Positions 34,071-46,600 are shown, counted from the first letter of the stretch. The stretch: 64,000 bases of DNA from Saxidomus purpurata (GCA_022818135.1 JAFMSR010000010.1:32725299-32789298), one strand, 5' to 3'. A program made the numbers and translations. Notes: generated from the letters alone by a model not told the origin.

Positions 34071-36146
34071 ATGTTTCATACACCTGATACCGCAAGTGTC
34101 TTCGCCTGTGAAACTTCTTATGAAATTGCTGTAAATGAAGAAACAGTTACAAAAAGAGGGAGAACCGCCCTTATTACGGAGTCACTGAATACATTGTCGA
34201 GGAGACTTGGAGGGATAAACCAGACGATATTCTATTTTGGCAGTAGAACTGAGGGAACAACTACATTGGGGCTTCAACCAGACACTGATATTCTCGTTTG
34301 TAATAATGATTTCAATATTATTCAGGACATTGGAGATTGGCAAGCTGGTTTCATTAATCTACTGATGGTGCGTGATGTCACTACACCACCAGGATACTGT
34401 CTCCTACAGAAAACATACGAAGACTGCCCAATACCGGTAGATTATGCACCAGATGAAAGATATGTTCGTGACGCACAGGAGAGGATACTTTTAAAAAACA
34501 CATGGTTTGTTGACAATCTTCCAAATGGATGTATAAGACACGGTCCCGCACAAACATCTCCAGGGGAGGTGGGTTTTGCTGACCAAGATGTAGTTCACGC
34601 ATACCACTGCAAGTCATGGCCTGAAGATGCATCACCATCAAAAAGTATAGGAGACTGGCCTCCTCATGAAATGAAGCAGTTAGCTGTTAATGATGGATGC
34701 TTTGTTGTTCCTGTTGGCAGCAGAGAATGTCAGGGTGATGCGTTTCAATGGAGAATATCTACCTCACTAACAGAGAGGACATTGATGTTCAGCTTAAACA
34801 TTACCCAAATCAGATGTTATGTCTTGATGAAGATGATTCTCAAATCATACCCTGACCTTCAATCAGAACACACCCTGTCGAGCTTTATGTGTAAGTCAAT
34901 TTTGTTGCAATGTATTGAAAAAACACGAGCTGATTTCTGGCAAGTGCACAATTTACTATCCTGTTTACACGTTTGTTTAGCTATGCTGTACCACTGTGTA
35001 TCACTTGAACACTGTCCACATTTCATGATACCTGGAAACAACCTAATGGGTGCACGCATTTCCTCCACAGTCAAACCAATAGTACTCAACATTATTCAAC
35101 ATTACATACTGAGTGAGGGTCGCGTATTACTGGAAATAGACATAGACTTACTTGGCCATAGACTTTCCCGCCAGTTGAATAACTTCCAACAAGCTGCTAT
35201 TAATCGTTTCCCTTCAATCTCAGGACAGTTGTTATACAATTTGTCAACGTTTCTGAGCGCACGAAATGCTGATTTCCTATCTGAACTCACTAACAGCAGC
35301 ACGGAGTTCATTGTGCAGATTTTATTACAGTCTATATACATACTGGCATGTGTTTACACTGAAGGCAACGAATTTCAACAGATCGCATGCAAGCTCATTA
35401 CAAAATTTCTTTGCACATCACTGGGGTCTGTTCTGGCATCATTCAGTATCTCAATTAACAAAACACTACCACAAGACGCCCTTGTCTTGTTTTCGACAAA
35501 TTTGACAACAGGTATTTCAAATAGACTGAAACTTGCATCTTTATTCTACTGCAGTGGGGATGAATTGCGAACAGAATTCATTCTTAGAGACACTGTAGAT
35601 CGCTACAACTTAGATACACTACGCTCGGTATGTGGCTGTTGGCAGTACAGAAAGAAACCAAACGTAGATTTCGATATATTATCTGCTTTCAATGACGAAG
35701 AAACTGTAATAGACAGTGTAGCGTTTTGTGTAAGATTCCTGATGGCGGAAATAGACTGTATTCCAGAGGAGCTAAAACCTGAGCTTTCTAGATCCGAATT
35801 TGACCCACCACTGCCACCTAACAGAGGTGCTCGTGATGTATGGATGGATTGGGCTGTTATTGATTCAATTCCGTTCCTGTTCTTTCTGCAATACAAGGTC
35901 TACAGTCATCTTGGAGATCCAGTTAAACAGCAAAGGGCTCTGACCAACCTTAGACGGACCATAGACAGAGACCACAATCTTGGTCATCCAGAAACTGCCT
36001 TAAATGTTCTTGGACAGTGTTTGGAACAAGAAAACAAGCTCCACGATGCACTACATTGCTATGCACAATCATTAAACATGCGCCCAACAAACAATGCTGC
36101 AAATATCCATATTTCCAAGCTACAGTCTACAATCTACAATCAATAA
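34071..36146 (+). CDS. Intronless Mab-21/cGAS-like nucleotidyltransferase-fold protein, 691 aa
   Basis: Member of the Mab-21 domain superfamily, which includes cGAS and the invertebrate cGAS-like receptors. The nucleotidyltransferase signature is GSRTEGTTTLGLQPDTD (residues 57-73): a GS motif plus an acidic DxD pair (Asp71, Asp73). The third catalytic acid of active enzymes is not obvious, so activity is unproven. The helical Mab-21 part follows: WRISTSLTERTLMFSLN (227-243), QIRCYVLMKMILKS, then a LLSCL...NNLMGARIS region up to about 331. The last 80 residues (ALNVLGQCLEQENKLHDALH, then SLNMRPTN) look like one or two TPR-type hairpins. At 691 aa it is much longer than vertebrate MAB21L proteins (about 360 aa), as in the large bivalve family of such genes. 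The start is the first ATG and gives about 55 residues before the GS motif, which is plausible. No catalytic product or ligand can be inferred. Confidence 0.88.
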   Translation: MFHTPDTASVFACETSYEIAVNEETVTKRGRTALITESLNTLSRRLGGINQTIFYFGSRTEGTTTLGLQPDTDILVCNNDFNIIQDIGDWQAGFINLLMVRDVTTPPGYCLLQKTYEDCPIPVDYAPDERYVRDAQERILLKNTWFVDNLPNGCIRHGPAQTSPGEVGFADQDVVHAYHCKSWPEDASPSKSIGDWPPHEMKQLAVNDGCFVVPVGSRECQGDAFQWRISTSLTERTLMFSLNITQIRCYVLMKMILKSYPDLQSEHTLSSFMCKSILLQCIEKTRADFWQVHNLLSCLHVCLAMLYHCVSLEHCPHFMIPGNNLMGARISSTVKPIVLNIIQHYILSEGRVLLEIDIDLLGHRLSRQLNNFQQAAINRFPSISGQLLYNLSTFLSARNADFLSELTNSSTEFIVQILLQSIYILACVYTEGNEFQQIACKLITKFLCTSLGSVLASFSISINKTLPQDALVLFSTNLTTGISNRLKLASLFYCSGDELRTEFILRDTVDRYNLDTLRSVCGCWQYRKKPNVDFDILSAFNDEETVIDSVAFCVRFLMAEIDCIPEELKPELSRSEFDPPLPPNRGARDVWMDWAVIDSIPFLFFLQYKVYSHLGDPVKQQRALTNLRRTIDRDHNLGHPETALNVLGQCLEQENKLHDALHCYAQSLNMRPTNNAANIHISKLQSTIYNQ

Positions 36147-36239
36147 CTAAATGACTGGTGGTCACATAAACCAAACCAAAACAAGAAAATTCTAAGAACT
36201 GGGTTTCTCTGCTAAATTAGTTATTGCAAATGTGTATAA

Positions 36240-36245
36240 AATAAA
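36240..36245 (+). terminator. Candidate polyadenylation signal AATAAA
   Basis: AATAAA about 94 bp after the stop codon of the Mab-21-like gene, inside an AT-rich 3' flank. The position is typical for a 3' UTR signal. Confidence 0.45.
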
Positions 36246-37729
36246 AACCCTTGGGTACTCATTTTATGTATATCAACAAGGTTTCTATTTGTTTGAAATT
36301 AAATTCTTTAAAAAAAAGATTATTAAGTTCCTAGATAGATATTATACGGAAAACTGCCAACGTTCTATGCCATTTGTAAGTTTCTGTACAAAATATGTTA
36401 GAAAATGTATCAAGGGCTATAATATATTTGGCATTCCATAAGTAAAGCTAGGGATTGGTACCAAGATTACCTTGTATCTGCATCCGTCTCTTCGACCCGC
36501 GACTGTTTATACAGGGGTTTATGTTGTCTGTTTTAGAACATAAATCTGCCGTGACAAACTGATGCTATTTCGTTGATTGGCTGTGTGCAGGTGTACGGAA
36601 ACATGTTGATGCATATGTTACAAAGTAGCCGAGCATCTAGACCAATTCATCATTCTTTCAAAAAATAAGTGCTTCAAAAATGTAAACACTTTCCTATAAG
36701 AACGTGTCGAACAGAATTTCCAAATTCTTGGTACTGAAATGAGTGACATGTTTAAATGCAGGTATGAAATGTCTTTAAACCTCAACAATTCTATAAATAA
36801 ATTTTGTCACTCTTCAAAGCTGCATAAGGTAGTGAACACACATGTGAAAATCAATTAGACAGCCTTATAACAATAATAAAGAGTCTGTTTAGCTTGAAGA
36901 TATCACTGAATTTGATACTGCATTTCATGTATATAATTATGCTGACCCGCAAAAGAAATGCAACTTTACCTTTGAACTTGAAATTAATGTGCTAGATAAG
37001 ACCGAAGTTTGTAAAAGAGATAGACATTCTGGCATAAAATGAAAACAGTTTTAAATGAATTAGTTTATCGTAACTTAATGATAGCGAAGAATATCACTTG
37101 CAAGAGTGAGCTGCCTTTTTAAAAAAAATTATAACAAATTGAAAAAGGTGCGTTTCTTTTGCATTTGAGTATACATAATGAATTGTTATGTTAAAATGTT
37201 AACAAGGTACAACACAATCTATAATGTCTTTTAATATTAGTAAAGTTGAAATGTCATGAAGGTATTACAGTTGTTTGTTACCTAATGTATGTCAAAGTTA
37301 AACTGTAAACAATTTATGTCAAAGTTGAAATGTCGACGGCGTATTGCTGTTTTTTGTTAACCAATGTATGTCATCAAAGTATATCGAGGTACATTTTGTA
37401 CATGTATGTCAAAGTTAAAATGTCCCTTAGTCTAATATATTGCAGCATTTTGTTATCCAAAGTCAAAGTCAAAATAACTGAGTCGAATAAATGTTTGGCT
37501 GTACAGACTGTGCTCATAACAAACAAAATGTGGGTCATACAAAACAGCTTTATATCAAACAAACTCTGTGTTCTGTTTGGCAATTGGCTTTAGAAAAAAA
37601 TGAGTCGTTTCCCTAGTGATTATAATGTCCCCTACCGAAGATGGAATGGTGTATTGATTTGCAAATGTCATGGTTGATCATGACAAGTAGATGACCCATA
37701 TTGACTTTGATGACAACAGATCAAAGGCC
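36246..37729. other. Intergenic, no gene seen
   Basis: AT-rich with a local family of ATGTCAAAGTTAAAATGTC phrases at 37245-37470 (a short degenerate tandem repeat). Open frames there are by-products. Confidence 0.4.
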
Positions 37730-37912
37730 AAGGTCGCGGTGACCTTCAACAGAAAAACTTGTCCAATCAATATCTAGAGAATGCATTTGCCAAGTGTCCT
37801 CAAACTTTGTAGTCGGGTTCATACTTTTCTGTAATTTAAAATAATTTAATGTACATTGATGAACATTGTAATGTGTATGCCAATAAACTATGATTGATTG
37901 ATTGATTAAATG
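37730..37912 (+). mobile_element. LINE or SINE 3'-end relic with TGAT tail
   Basis: A 3'-UTR-like stretch ends GCCAATAAACTATGATTGAT followed by repeats of TGAT, the form of a retrotransposon 3' tail. No coding sequence remains. Confidence 0.45.
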
Positions 37913-37989
37913 TGCTTTAGGTCCACCATCCTCTTTCGAGTCATATATTGTACAACCTGGCATGTTCTCCTGTTCATGCCCCTAAAAAA

Positions 37990-38470
37990 TGAAATTGAAA
38001 GTCGAAAGTCGGAGAATAGTTTACCTGACTGCAATTTCCAGTCAGTATAAGCTAGTTTTCCTAGTGAGATTTTCAACGAGTGATCAGCATTGTGCGCCCC
38101 AGAGGTAGTGATTGTCTCGTGACTTGGTCACGGCCACATCACGCAGAAGGCTCTCTGTATTCCTCACGACAGAAGATCGCTGTTTAACAGTGTATGCCAA
38201 GTGTTCCAAGAGACTCATGCAAACGTCTCCCACATGCTAGAACACCCACTGTCGATAGATAAGAAAGGGTGGGCTAAAAAACACAACTAGGCGTAATTTA
38301 GCACACCAGCCTGGTGGATCAACAAACACAACTAAACGTTAGTGATGCACCTGTCATGTGGCAACATGAGACTGGTTGTATCCGTCGAGACCCAGTGCCT
38401 GCTCTGCAAATTGCACGCAACGAGGGGCTGAGAGTAGGCCAATAAATTATTTGACTTTGACTTTAAAGGC
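37990..38470 (+). mobile_element. LINE 3'-UTR relic ending TTTGACTTTGACTTT
   Basis: About 480 bp of GC-richer non-coding sequence ends GGCCAATAAATTATTTGAC and a repeated TTTGACT tail. This is consistent with a non-LTR element 3' end, upstream of a separate decayed reverse transcriptase copy. Confidence 0.45.
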
Positions 38471-38589
38471 TTGCCGATTATCACGTTTACAATATTTTAT
38501 ATCCCCGACATTTTTGTAATATCCAATTTCCACACAGACAGTGATTCATATGTTTATATTCAAATAAATTTTACGTTTTCGCTCGATTT

Positions 38590-39385
38590 TCAATATCTTT
38601 ATATGTAGATTTTCGAAAGGCATTTGGTATGATCAACCATTCTAAATTGTTACAATGCTTGGCAGATAAAGGTATTTTCAGGTATTGAAAGCTATGTACA
38701 GTGGGCTAAGGTCATGTGTTTAAACAGGAAGCAATGAGACAGATTACAGGCGTCAAGAGGACATAAGTAGCCAAACGCTTTTCTCATTATACATAAATGA
38801 GTTGAGTACCCTTTTGCGGAAAAAGGCAAAACATAGGATATCTGGTATATCAGTATTAATTAATATCCAACGTTTATTTTTTGTACAGATGACATTACAA
38901 ACTGTGCAGATGCGGTTGAAAGAGTACAACAATTATTATTATAGATGAATTTTGCATATGCACAGGCATGGAAGTTCATTTAGACAAAACTGAAATAATC
39001 GTTTTCAGAAACGGAGGTCCCCTTAGAAATAATGAACGATGGTTTTATCAGGGAAAATTATTCCTTCTATAAATGCATGGGTTTAATTTTAACACCCAAA
39101 TTTTCCTGGTACCGGATACATAGAATAGCGAGATAAGTAGCTTCAGTTTTTTACCTTGAAATGTCATGCATGACATTGGAAATTTCCAAAACTTGACGAA
39201 TTTGTAGCAGATAAAACTTTTAAGTTAAGTTACATACACAACCCATACATTTTCTTAAAGTTTAAGGTTTAAACTAGAGTTGCTGAATTTTTCCAACTTT
39301 AATTTTGCTTTTAACCCTCAAAGAGGCCAACTATCATTGATTAGTCAATAGATATAAATTACCAAAATTTTCCAGACAGACATTA
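38590..39385 (+). pseudogene. Decayed LINE reverse transcriptase
   Basis: Fragments in several frames match a non-LTR reverse transcriptase in order: DFRKAFGMINHSKLLQCLAD (about 38610-38670), an SQTLFSLYINELS block (about 38770-38815), DDITNCADAVERVQQLL (the active-site DD region, about 38890-38940), DKTEIIVFRNGGPLRNNERW (about 38980-39040), and YKCMGLILTP. Stops and frameshifts separate the blocks, so it is a dead copy. Confidence 0.75.
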
Positions 39386-39544
39386 CTCACGATTGTAAAA
39401 TATGAATGTTTAATGAAAAATGTACAGCTATAGTTAGATGTGTAAGCTTTCAAAAGATGTAATATCTATGTCTATATGATAAATGGCCAGTGAGTTTTAT
39501 TTGCTACAAAATGATAAACATACTGTCATGGGTGATAAGTGTTG

Positions 39545-40175
39545 CATATCTCCCTTATCGGTATACTTAGCTCAACAGAAACAAGCTGCTCAGGAACAAA
39601 GAGCCATTTTTGCCATTTACAGGTTTCTAAAAAACCTTTTGGATATTTTCTTATTAGACTAGGTTCCATCCATTGATTCATGAAAAACTGTTTAAAGGTT
39701 TTTCTATTTTTAGTAATAGCAGCCTGTGGCCCGGGTGTGCAAAGGACCGGCACCATTTCCTGTTTTTCTGAAACGGGACTATGAAGGTATGCTACAGAGG
39801 AAGTTTGGGGACATTCCATCCGCTGGTTCAGAGAATAAGCCATAAATAGGATTTCTATTTTCATGCAGTAACAGTGGCAAAGGTACAGTAGACCGAAACC
39901 ATTTCCCTTTTTTTCAAAAGGGAATAATGCAAGAATGCTACAGAACAAGTTCGTTGATATTCTGTCCACTAGTTCATGAGAAGAAGCAATTTAAAGGGTT
40001 TTCTACTTATAGTAACAGTTGTCCCCTGTGTGCACTGGACTGGAACCATTTCCTGTTATGATGAAAGGGGTAAATGCAAGGATGATACAGAGCAAGCTTC
40101 TGAGAAATAGAGCTTTAAAGTTGACGACGTACGATGGACAACGGACCACCAACCCATACTAATAGGGCAGCTAGA
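39545..40175 (+). mobile_element. Family B tandem-array element
   Basis: Units of about 145-150 bp contain ATGCTACAGAACAAGTTCG, TAGTAACAGTGGC and GACCGGCACCATTTCC. It ends GACGACGTACGATGGACAAC and CCCATACTAATAGGGCAGCT. Minus-strand frames here are shadows. Confidence 0.6.
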
Positions 40176-40544
40176 GCCTTCAGCTCAGATAAGATAATAA
40201 AATATATTACTTGTCATCAATTTTCGAACAAGACTTACTGGAAGACTATGGTAACCCACTACACTGAAAATTTCCGACTTATCTACACTATTCACTGCTA
40301 GTAGAACAGTATTATGAACTTTTTAAGTTGTCTTCAAATTAAGGTTATGCTCTTATATATTCTTTGAAAGTAGGTTATACCCCCAAACCATACAATAATC
40401 GTTATAAAATTGAAATACATTTTGTAAACATAATTTTCCAAAATCTGAAACACGATTCCCTCAAGAAGTGAACACTAAACACAGAGTAGAATGTTTGGGT
40501 ACATGTATAAGGGGTAACCCCTAGCTCTTTACGTTGTTCAAAAG

Positions 40545-40735
40545 TTGAAGACTGACCTTATGCAATGGTTACTATAAAACTTAAGTACTCTATGGTAGGT
40601 ACTCTTACTCCATTGGTTCACGGGAAGGGGCCATTTAAAGGTTTTTCTACTTTTAGTAACAGCAGCTCCTGGGTCCCCTGTGTACACTGGACCGGAACCA
40701 GACAGACAACGGACACCAGGTGATAACAATAGCTC
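40545..40735 (+). mobile_element. Family B fragment fused to family E
   Basis: One unit of family B (CTCCATTGGTTCACGGG, TTTTAGTAACAGCAGCTCC, CTGGACCGGAACC) ends in GACAACGGACACCAGG and runs straight into TAGCTCACC of the next element. Confidence 0.5.
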
Positions 40736-41396
40736 ACCTTTTAGGACTTTTCTATGATTTGACCCCTTGACCTTGCTTTTGACCCTAAATGACCAATATT
40801 CAAACTAAACCTAAATTTCTTTAAGTTTATCATACTGACCAAGTTTCATAAAAACCCAAAGGAAACTGCAACCTCTATTGCATACACAAGGTTTTTCTAT
40901 GATTTGACCCTGTGACCTAGTTTTTGACCCCAGATGATCCATATTCGAACTTGATATAACTTTTATCAAGGAAAACATACTGACCAAGTTCCATGAAGAT
41001 CATATGAAAAATGCAACCTCTATTGCATACACAAGGTTTTTATATGATTTAACCCCATTACCTAGTTTTTGACCCCATATTACCCATATTCGACCTCGAC
41101 CTAGATTTCATCAAGGCAATCATTTTGCCCAAGTTTCATGAAAATCCAATGAAAAATGCAACCTCTATTGCATACACAATGTCTTTCTATGATCTGACCC
41201 ATGACCTAGTTTTTGACCCCAGATGACCCATATTCGAACTTAACCTAGATTTCATCAAGGCAGTCATACTGCAGTCTACAATGCAGCCCCTATTGCATAC
41301 ACAATATTAAGTGTAAAAGGACAGACAACGGACACCAGGTGATCACAATAGCTCACCTTTGAGCACTTTGTGCTCGGGTGAGCTAACAAGAGCTGT
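40730..41396 (+). mobile_element. Family E tandem-array element
   Basis: Units of about 145 bp contain CTATGATTTGACCC, TGACCTAGTTTTTGACCCC, CATCAAGGCAATCATAC and ATGCAACCTCTATTGCATAC. It ends ACAACGGACACCAGGTGATC, a hairpin GAGCACTTTGTGCTC, then GGGTGAG and CTAA. The next element starts directly after CTAA. Confidence 0.65.
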
Positions 41397-42261
41397 CAGT
41401 AGGACAGCGTGCTCGACTTTTTTAGTGCTTGCCAATAAAAAAAACTTTGATTAAGGGCCACAAGCTTACTAGAATTTCTAAGTACAAATCAAGAAACTTT
41501 TCACAGAGTTTCTTCTTTTGCTTACAGATAGGTCTTACGTTGTACATAGTCTCCAACTTTCAAGATTCTAAATGGTTAGTTACAAGTGGAAGAATGAAAT
41601 TTTAACTGAGTTTCAAGTCAAAAGGGCCATACAAAAAAATCCTTGACAGATTCCTTCCTCCCCATGTTTGGGAATCTGTGTAACAAGATCCACTTTCAAT
41701 TATATCTCAAACAGTTCAGTAAAAGGGATGGTAGAAAAACACCAAGTTCTAGTTGATAAAGGCCTTAATTTAAAACACTGACAGAGTTCCTTTCTTGCGA
41801 CAGATGGGGTAATGTTGAAAAGCTAACGTTTAAAGCAATATCTCAAAGGGTTAAGGCATAAGTGGTTTTACCCTTTCATGTTTTTTAGTCAAAAGGGCTA
41901 ATTGTCAAAAACTTGACAGAGTTATGTCCTCTTGTCTGTTGATGAAGGTCGATGGTTAACAGTATGGTTGTTTCAAGAATCTCCAATGGTTTTGAAATAA
42001 AGTGAGGTGGTAAAAAACACCAAGCTCAATCTTTTAAGAGGGCCAAATTCTGTCAAACCTTGACGGTTATGTACTCTTGTCTGTAGATGGAGGTTATGAT
42101 GGTAAACAAGTTGGAAAGTTTCAAAGCCATACCTCTAATCTTTTGAAATAAAGTGGGGTGGACGAAAAACTTAACCAAGGTGGACCCGCGCCGACGCCGA
42201 CACCGACGCCGACGCCGGGGCGAGTAGGATAGCTCCCCTTTTCATAGAAAAGTCGAGCTAA
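41397..42261 (+). mobile_element. Family D element, copy 1
   Basis: Starts CAAGAGCTGTCAGTAGGACAG with GTGCTCGACTTTTTTAGTGC. Loose tandem units carry AGAGTT...CTTGCCTACAGATGGG and AATATCTCAAAGGGTTAAGG. It ends GACGCCGACACCGACGCCG, GGGCGAGTAGGATAGC, AAAAGTCGAG and CTAA. GCTCGACTTTT near the start and AAAAGTCGAGC at the end are inverted repeats. A second copy is at 58407-59373. Confidence 0.7.
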
Positions 42262-43639
42262 AAATCGAACATATGGTTTCCGAGTATTACACAACTTTGT
42301 GTAAGAATGAAAAGGGCGGGACAACATGCATGATTCCTAAGGCTGCAGAAGATCATTAAGTTTAGAACTTTATGGTCCCCGCAGTATAAAAATGGTTACA
42401 TTGCCTGGGTAGGGCTGTACTCAAGATCAGTTCATATACTGAATCAGAAAATTGAAGTTGATAACCAAAGTATTCATAATAAGATATATAACAACAAAGT
42501 TGAAACAATAAGAATTTTAATATCAGACACTAATTAAAGTTTAAAGTAACGTTACCACAATTCTACATGGCTTTCTGTAACTTTTCTGTGAAGTATAACA
42601 AGTACACTTCAGTTGAAAGTTTGGTCTACATTATCACTAAGCATCATGTTTTTTGCTAAACTAATGCGAATGCTTCATGTCAAAGATCAAGTGTGAATGT
42701 ATTTCCAGTTTACCCAACATATTCTGAACTGACATGTGACCAATATGACTCATTGAAAACTTGTCTGTTACCCAGAATACTGCTGGTTCATGCTAATGAA
42801 ATATTATGTGAAATATGAGCAGCAAATCTCCCTCCAAAGTGAGGCTTTGACACTTAGGTGTGACCTTGACCTCTAAGCAGAAGACAGGTTTATTGAGTGA
42901 CACGAATCTTATGCTGTTCTATAGTTAGAAATGAAGATATAGCTGGTACATGATTTCAACAGATGAACAGATGAACAAACAGACAGGCTACAAACCTTCC
43001 CTTGTAAAGAGAAGAAACTGTCCAGTATGAAGAAAGATACTGCTTTCACAGTAGCAAGTTTACATATATTAACATGTATCTTTAACATTTCATGATAAAG
43101 GATGATATCCAATAGCCAATAAAAGCATAAAACTGCAGCTGTCTTGCTACTGAATGTATTTTTCATACAAAAATGGAAATCTAAATTCTCTAAACGCATC
43201 ATATCAAATCAAAGTAAAGTATTAAACACTAGTGTTGACACTAAAGGCATCTAATTACCCTCGCAAAACAACACGGATAGTTAACAAAACTGTCAAAGTT
43301 CAAAGGCCATAATAGCCCTTCCAAGCGTGTACAGATGTACCAATTAATATATGTCAAGCACAACTACTCTTCATGCTGATTACATTACCAAGTTTCATGC
43401 CAATGACTGAAAACTGTGGGAAATGTCTGCTCAACAAACTTTTTTTGCACTTTTACCGACCAAGTGCAACAGCACTACTACAGATACCCCTAAAAGTTCG
43501 TTTTGGGGAATAAAAATCTACTGACTGAATTCCTACATATAAGGAGAACATTCAACTCATAAAACAATGTAATTTTAAGAGAATTATACTCCTGAAAAGT
43601 TCAGATTTTCAGATGCGATACAATCACAGACTTTTAGTT
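42262..43639. other. 3' flank of Ku70, no gene seen
   Basis: Between the family D element and the Ku70 stop codon. Weak matches to dispersed repeats (TGTGACCTTGACCTCTAAG near 42862) and no conserved frame. It presumably includes the Ku70 3' UTR; I see no perfect AATAAA on the minus strand close to the stop. Confidence 0.4.
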
Positions 43640-46600
43640 TTACACGCCGACTCCATAGTGTGCACATATGGCATCTATAAGATCAGCTTTCCTGGTCCCC
43701 GCACTAGTAATACCATTCTCTTTGATTTTTTCTTTCAAGATGGGAACCGTCAATTTACCAAGCTGCAATACAAATGATTTTCTGCTACAGTCAATAGGAA
43801 AACAGTTTGAACTATTCACTGCTTATAAGGGCACAAATCCTTGGCCTACTAATAAAGATTTAGTCCTAATGGAAAACTTCTTTAATTCTTTGATTTAGCT
43901 AAGATCATAGTTCTTTTATTTTGCTCATCAACTGAATGTCTTAAACTAGTGAAATAACTCACTACCAGTAGATTATGGTGCCAAACTACAGTGTGTCATA
44001 ACTATTCTATGCATTCTTGAAACTTTCATGTCAAACTTGGAGGTCACATGTTCCAATAAAGAGTGGGAAAATTTAACCACAACTTCAAATATCCTTCCTG
44101 TTGTGGGTACTAATCAGACACCAGGAATAGAATTAAATATAATGTAAATTAGGAAGGGTTAAACTTAAAATTCCAATATAAAATGTTACCCTGCCAGCTT
44201 CTGCCTCTGTCTTGAGATCAATACTTGCTGCAGCAGACTCTGTCTTCGCTCTCTTAGCACTCGCATCGCCACCTCCCCCAGCCTGCCAAGAAAATTTAGT
44301 AGCAAATTCATTGGGTACATTAGAATGCAATCAATATTCATACTTACTTGAATTATTGCTAACATCTTACTCATCTGTCAGTAAACGTATCTTATTTTTT
44401 GTTTTGGTGCTGACAGTATTTCATTTAAGTACATGTAGGATGTTTAGCTAACCTTTGTTTCAGAGAAGTACCAGTGCTAGACTCCCACCCTGACTATGAA
44501 ACAGCCAACTTTCTCACATAAAGAATCAAGTTGGTAGCAGGGCTTAAACCAAAGACATGCAATCATAGAAATATTCAGTAATAACAAATCAGTGACCGTA
44601 ACCACTTGACCACAGAGGCATGTCCAGCAGGTTACTGAACTCAGCATATATTACTAATAACTACAGAGTATCACAAAATCTCGAACCTTTCTTTTGGCTC
44701 CAGGTACATATCCAGCTGGGAAAACTAGATCCTTGAACTGTTCTATGGCTTCACCTGCTCTCCTCTTGATTCGCTCCTCATCTGGTACTGTAAAAATAAT
44801 AAGAGTAACATTTTTGATCATTTTCTCATAGAAAAGTTTGAGGCTAGCAGCAGAATGATAAGGTTGGTCTGGAGTCTGCAAACACATTTTTTGGGGGGGG
44901 GGGGGGCTTATGAAAAACAATAAAATTGAGTGGATCTGCAATTTGTGTTTATGAACAGAAGCTATTAGCCTACAATTTTAGGCATTTACAGGTGGGCAGT
45001 TTTCTTAATCTTCATTCCTGGGAAGGACTAGTACCAGACCCCCATCCTCATTCCTTCTTTAGGAGTCAGGCTGGCAGCAGGGCTTGAACCCATGAACCTC
45101 AATCAGTGAGAGATTAAAAAAAGCCATACCCACATTTAAATGGTCAATCTGGAGCACAATGGATAATTTTACATCTTCTTTCTCCAAAATCTGTCATCAT
45201 GTTACAACATTTACAAAATGTTTGACGAGACCCATAATCAATAATTCTCCATAATTTGTAGATCATGCTCAATGATTCTTTAAACTAAGTAGGCATAAAA
45301 TGATGCAATATCACATTTCAAATAAAGTGCATACGATCTTACATGTATAATCTGTCATTTCTTCAGGAGAATCTCTGTCTAAGGCGAGGGCTTCAATGTT
45401 TCTCCAATGTTTCTGTAACACCGGATTCTCAAAGCTCTCTGCTGAGTATGTGAACTGCAACTTCTTTAACAGCTCTTTGGCAGCATCAATCTGTTCCGTG
45501 TTAGCTATAGAAAAATATAGAGAAAGGTAAGAAGCAGTTCATGACACACCAGGCTTTCCATACTTGGCAAATCAGCAGCAGTGCACTACAATTTATGCTT
45601 CCCATACTTTGCTAAACACTGGGCTTCTCACACTTTGCTATTATAAAGTCAGCAGCAGTTCATAACAGTTTAGGCTTCCCATACTTTGATAGAACAGAAA
45701 TTTCCAGATGTTTTACTTCGTATTTTCCCAATTAAAAAATGTTGACCTATATGCTTTCCTATACACATTAATGTTTTTTTCAGAACACAAAAATGGCGAA
45801 CTTAATAAATCGGTTACTGATGATTGAAGACTGTTACCCCGATTATCATTTACAAATAAAACTTACGTATCGCAATTCTGTGCCAAGTATTGCTATTTCA
45901 AATTTTTTTTCTATGTGAACTTCAAACTTTACCTTTTGGTGTTTCCTCATACTTGACTTTTCTAAAATCATCAGCAAATGGCAGGAAGATAACATGAAAG
46001 CCGGGTGGTCGTAGCTGAACCTTGTGTTCATCACACTCCTCTTCCTACATGAGGGAATGTTTTTGTCTTTTAAATTTTTATTTCTGATAGCCTCTTTACT
46101 GAGCTTATAAAAGCAATCAATTAAAATTTTATCATTCCTTCACTGCAACAAGGTCGTAACTCTAAACTATAGTAAGGAGGAGATATAGCCTTCTTGCACC
46201 AAAGAAATGGCATGTGAATTCAGAGTTAGTATTTTCACAGCAACATCAACATAAACAATAATTCAAGATTATAATAAACATTCATATAAAGCAGAAAGGA
46301 AGTGTCTGGAAGAAAAACTTCTACTTCTTTGAAAAAGGTGAATACTTGTTACTGAATACCATGTCTGTTGCAAAAAAAACTTTGTAGCACATGTTGTCAT
46401 TTATAATATAATTATGCACTGTGTAATAAGACATCTTTATCCAGGGTGAAAGTTGATTACCTGTGGCAGTAGAGCGACAAATCTTGGTGGACTGTTTTTA
46501 CCGGGGATGTATTTACAGATTGGGATGACGTCACGATCTACACATTTCTTCAGTAATGCTGTAAACAATGTTGTGCTGCCTGTAATTGTCTGAAATAAAT

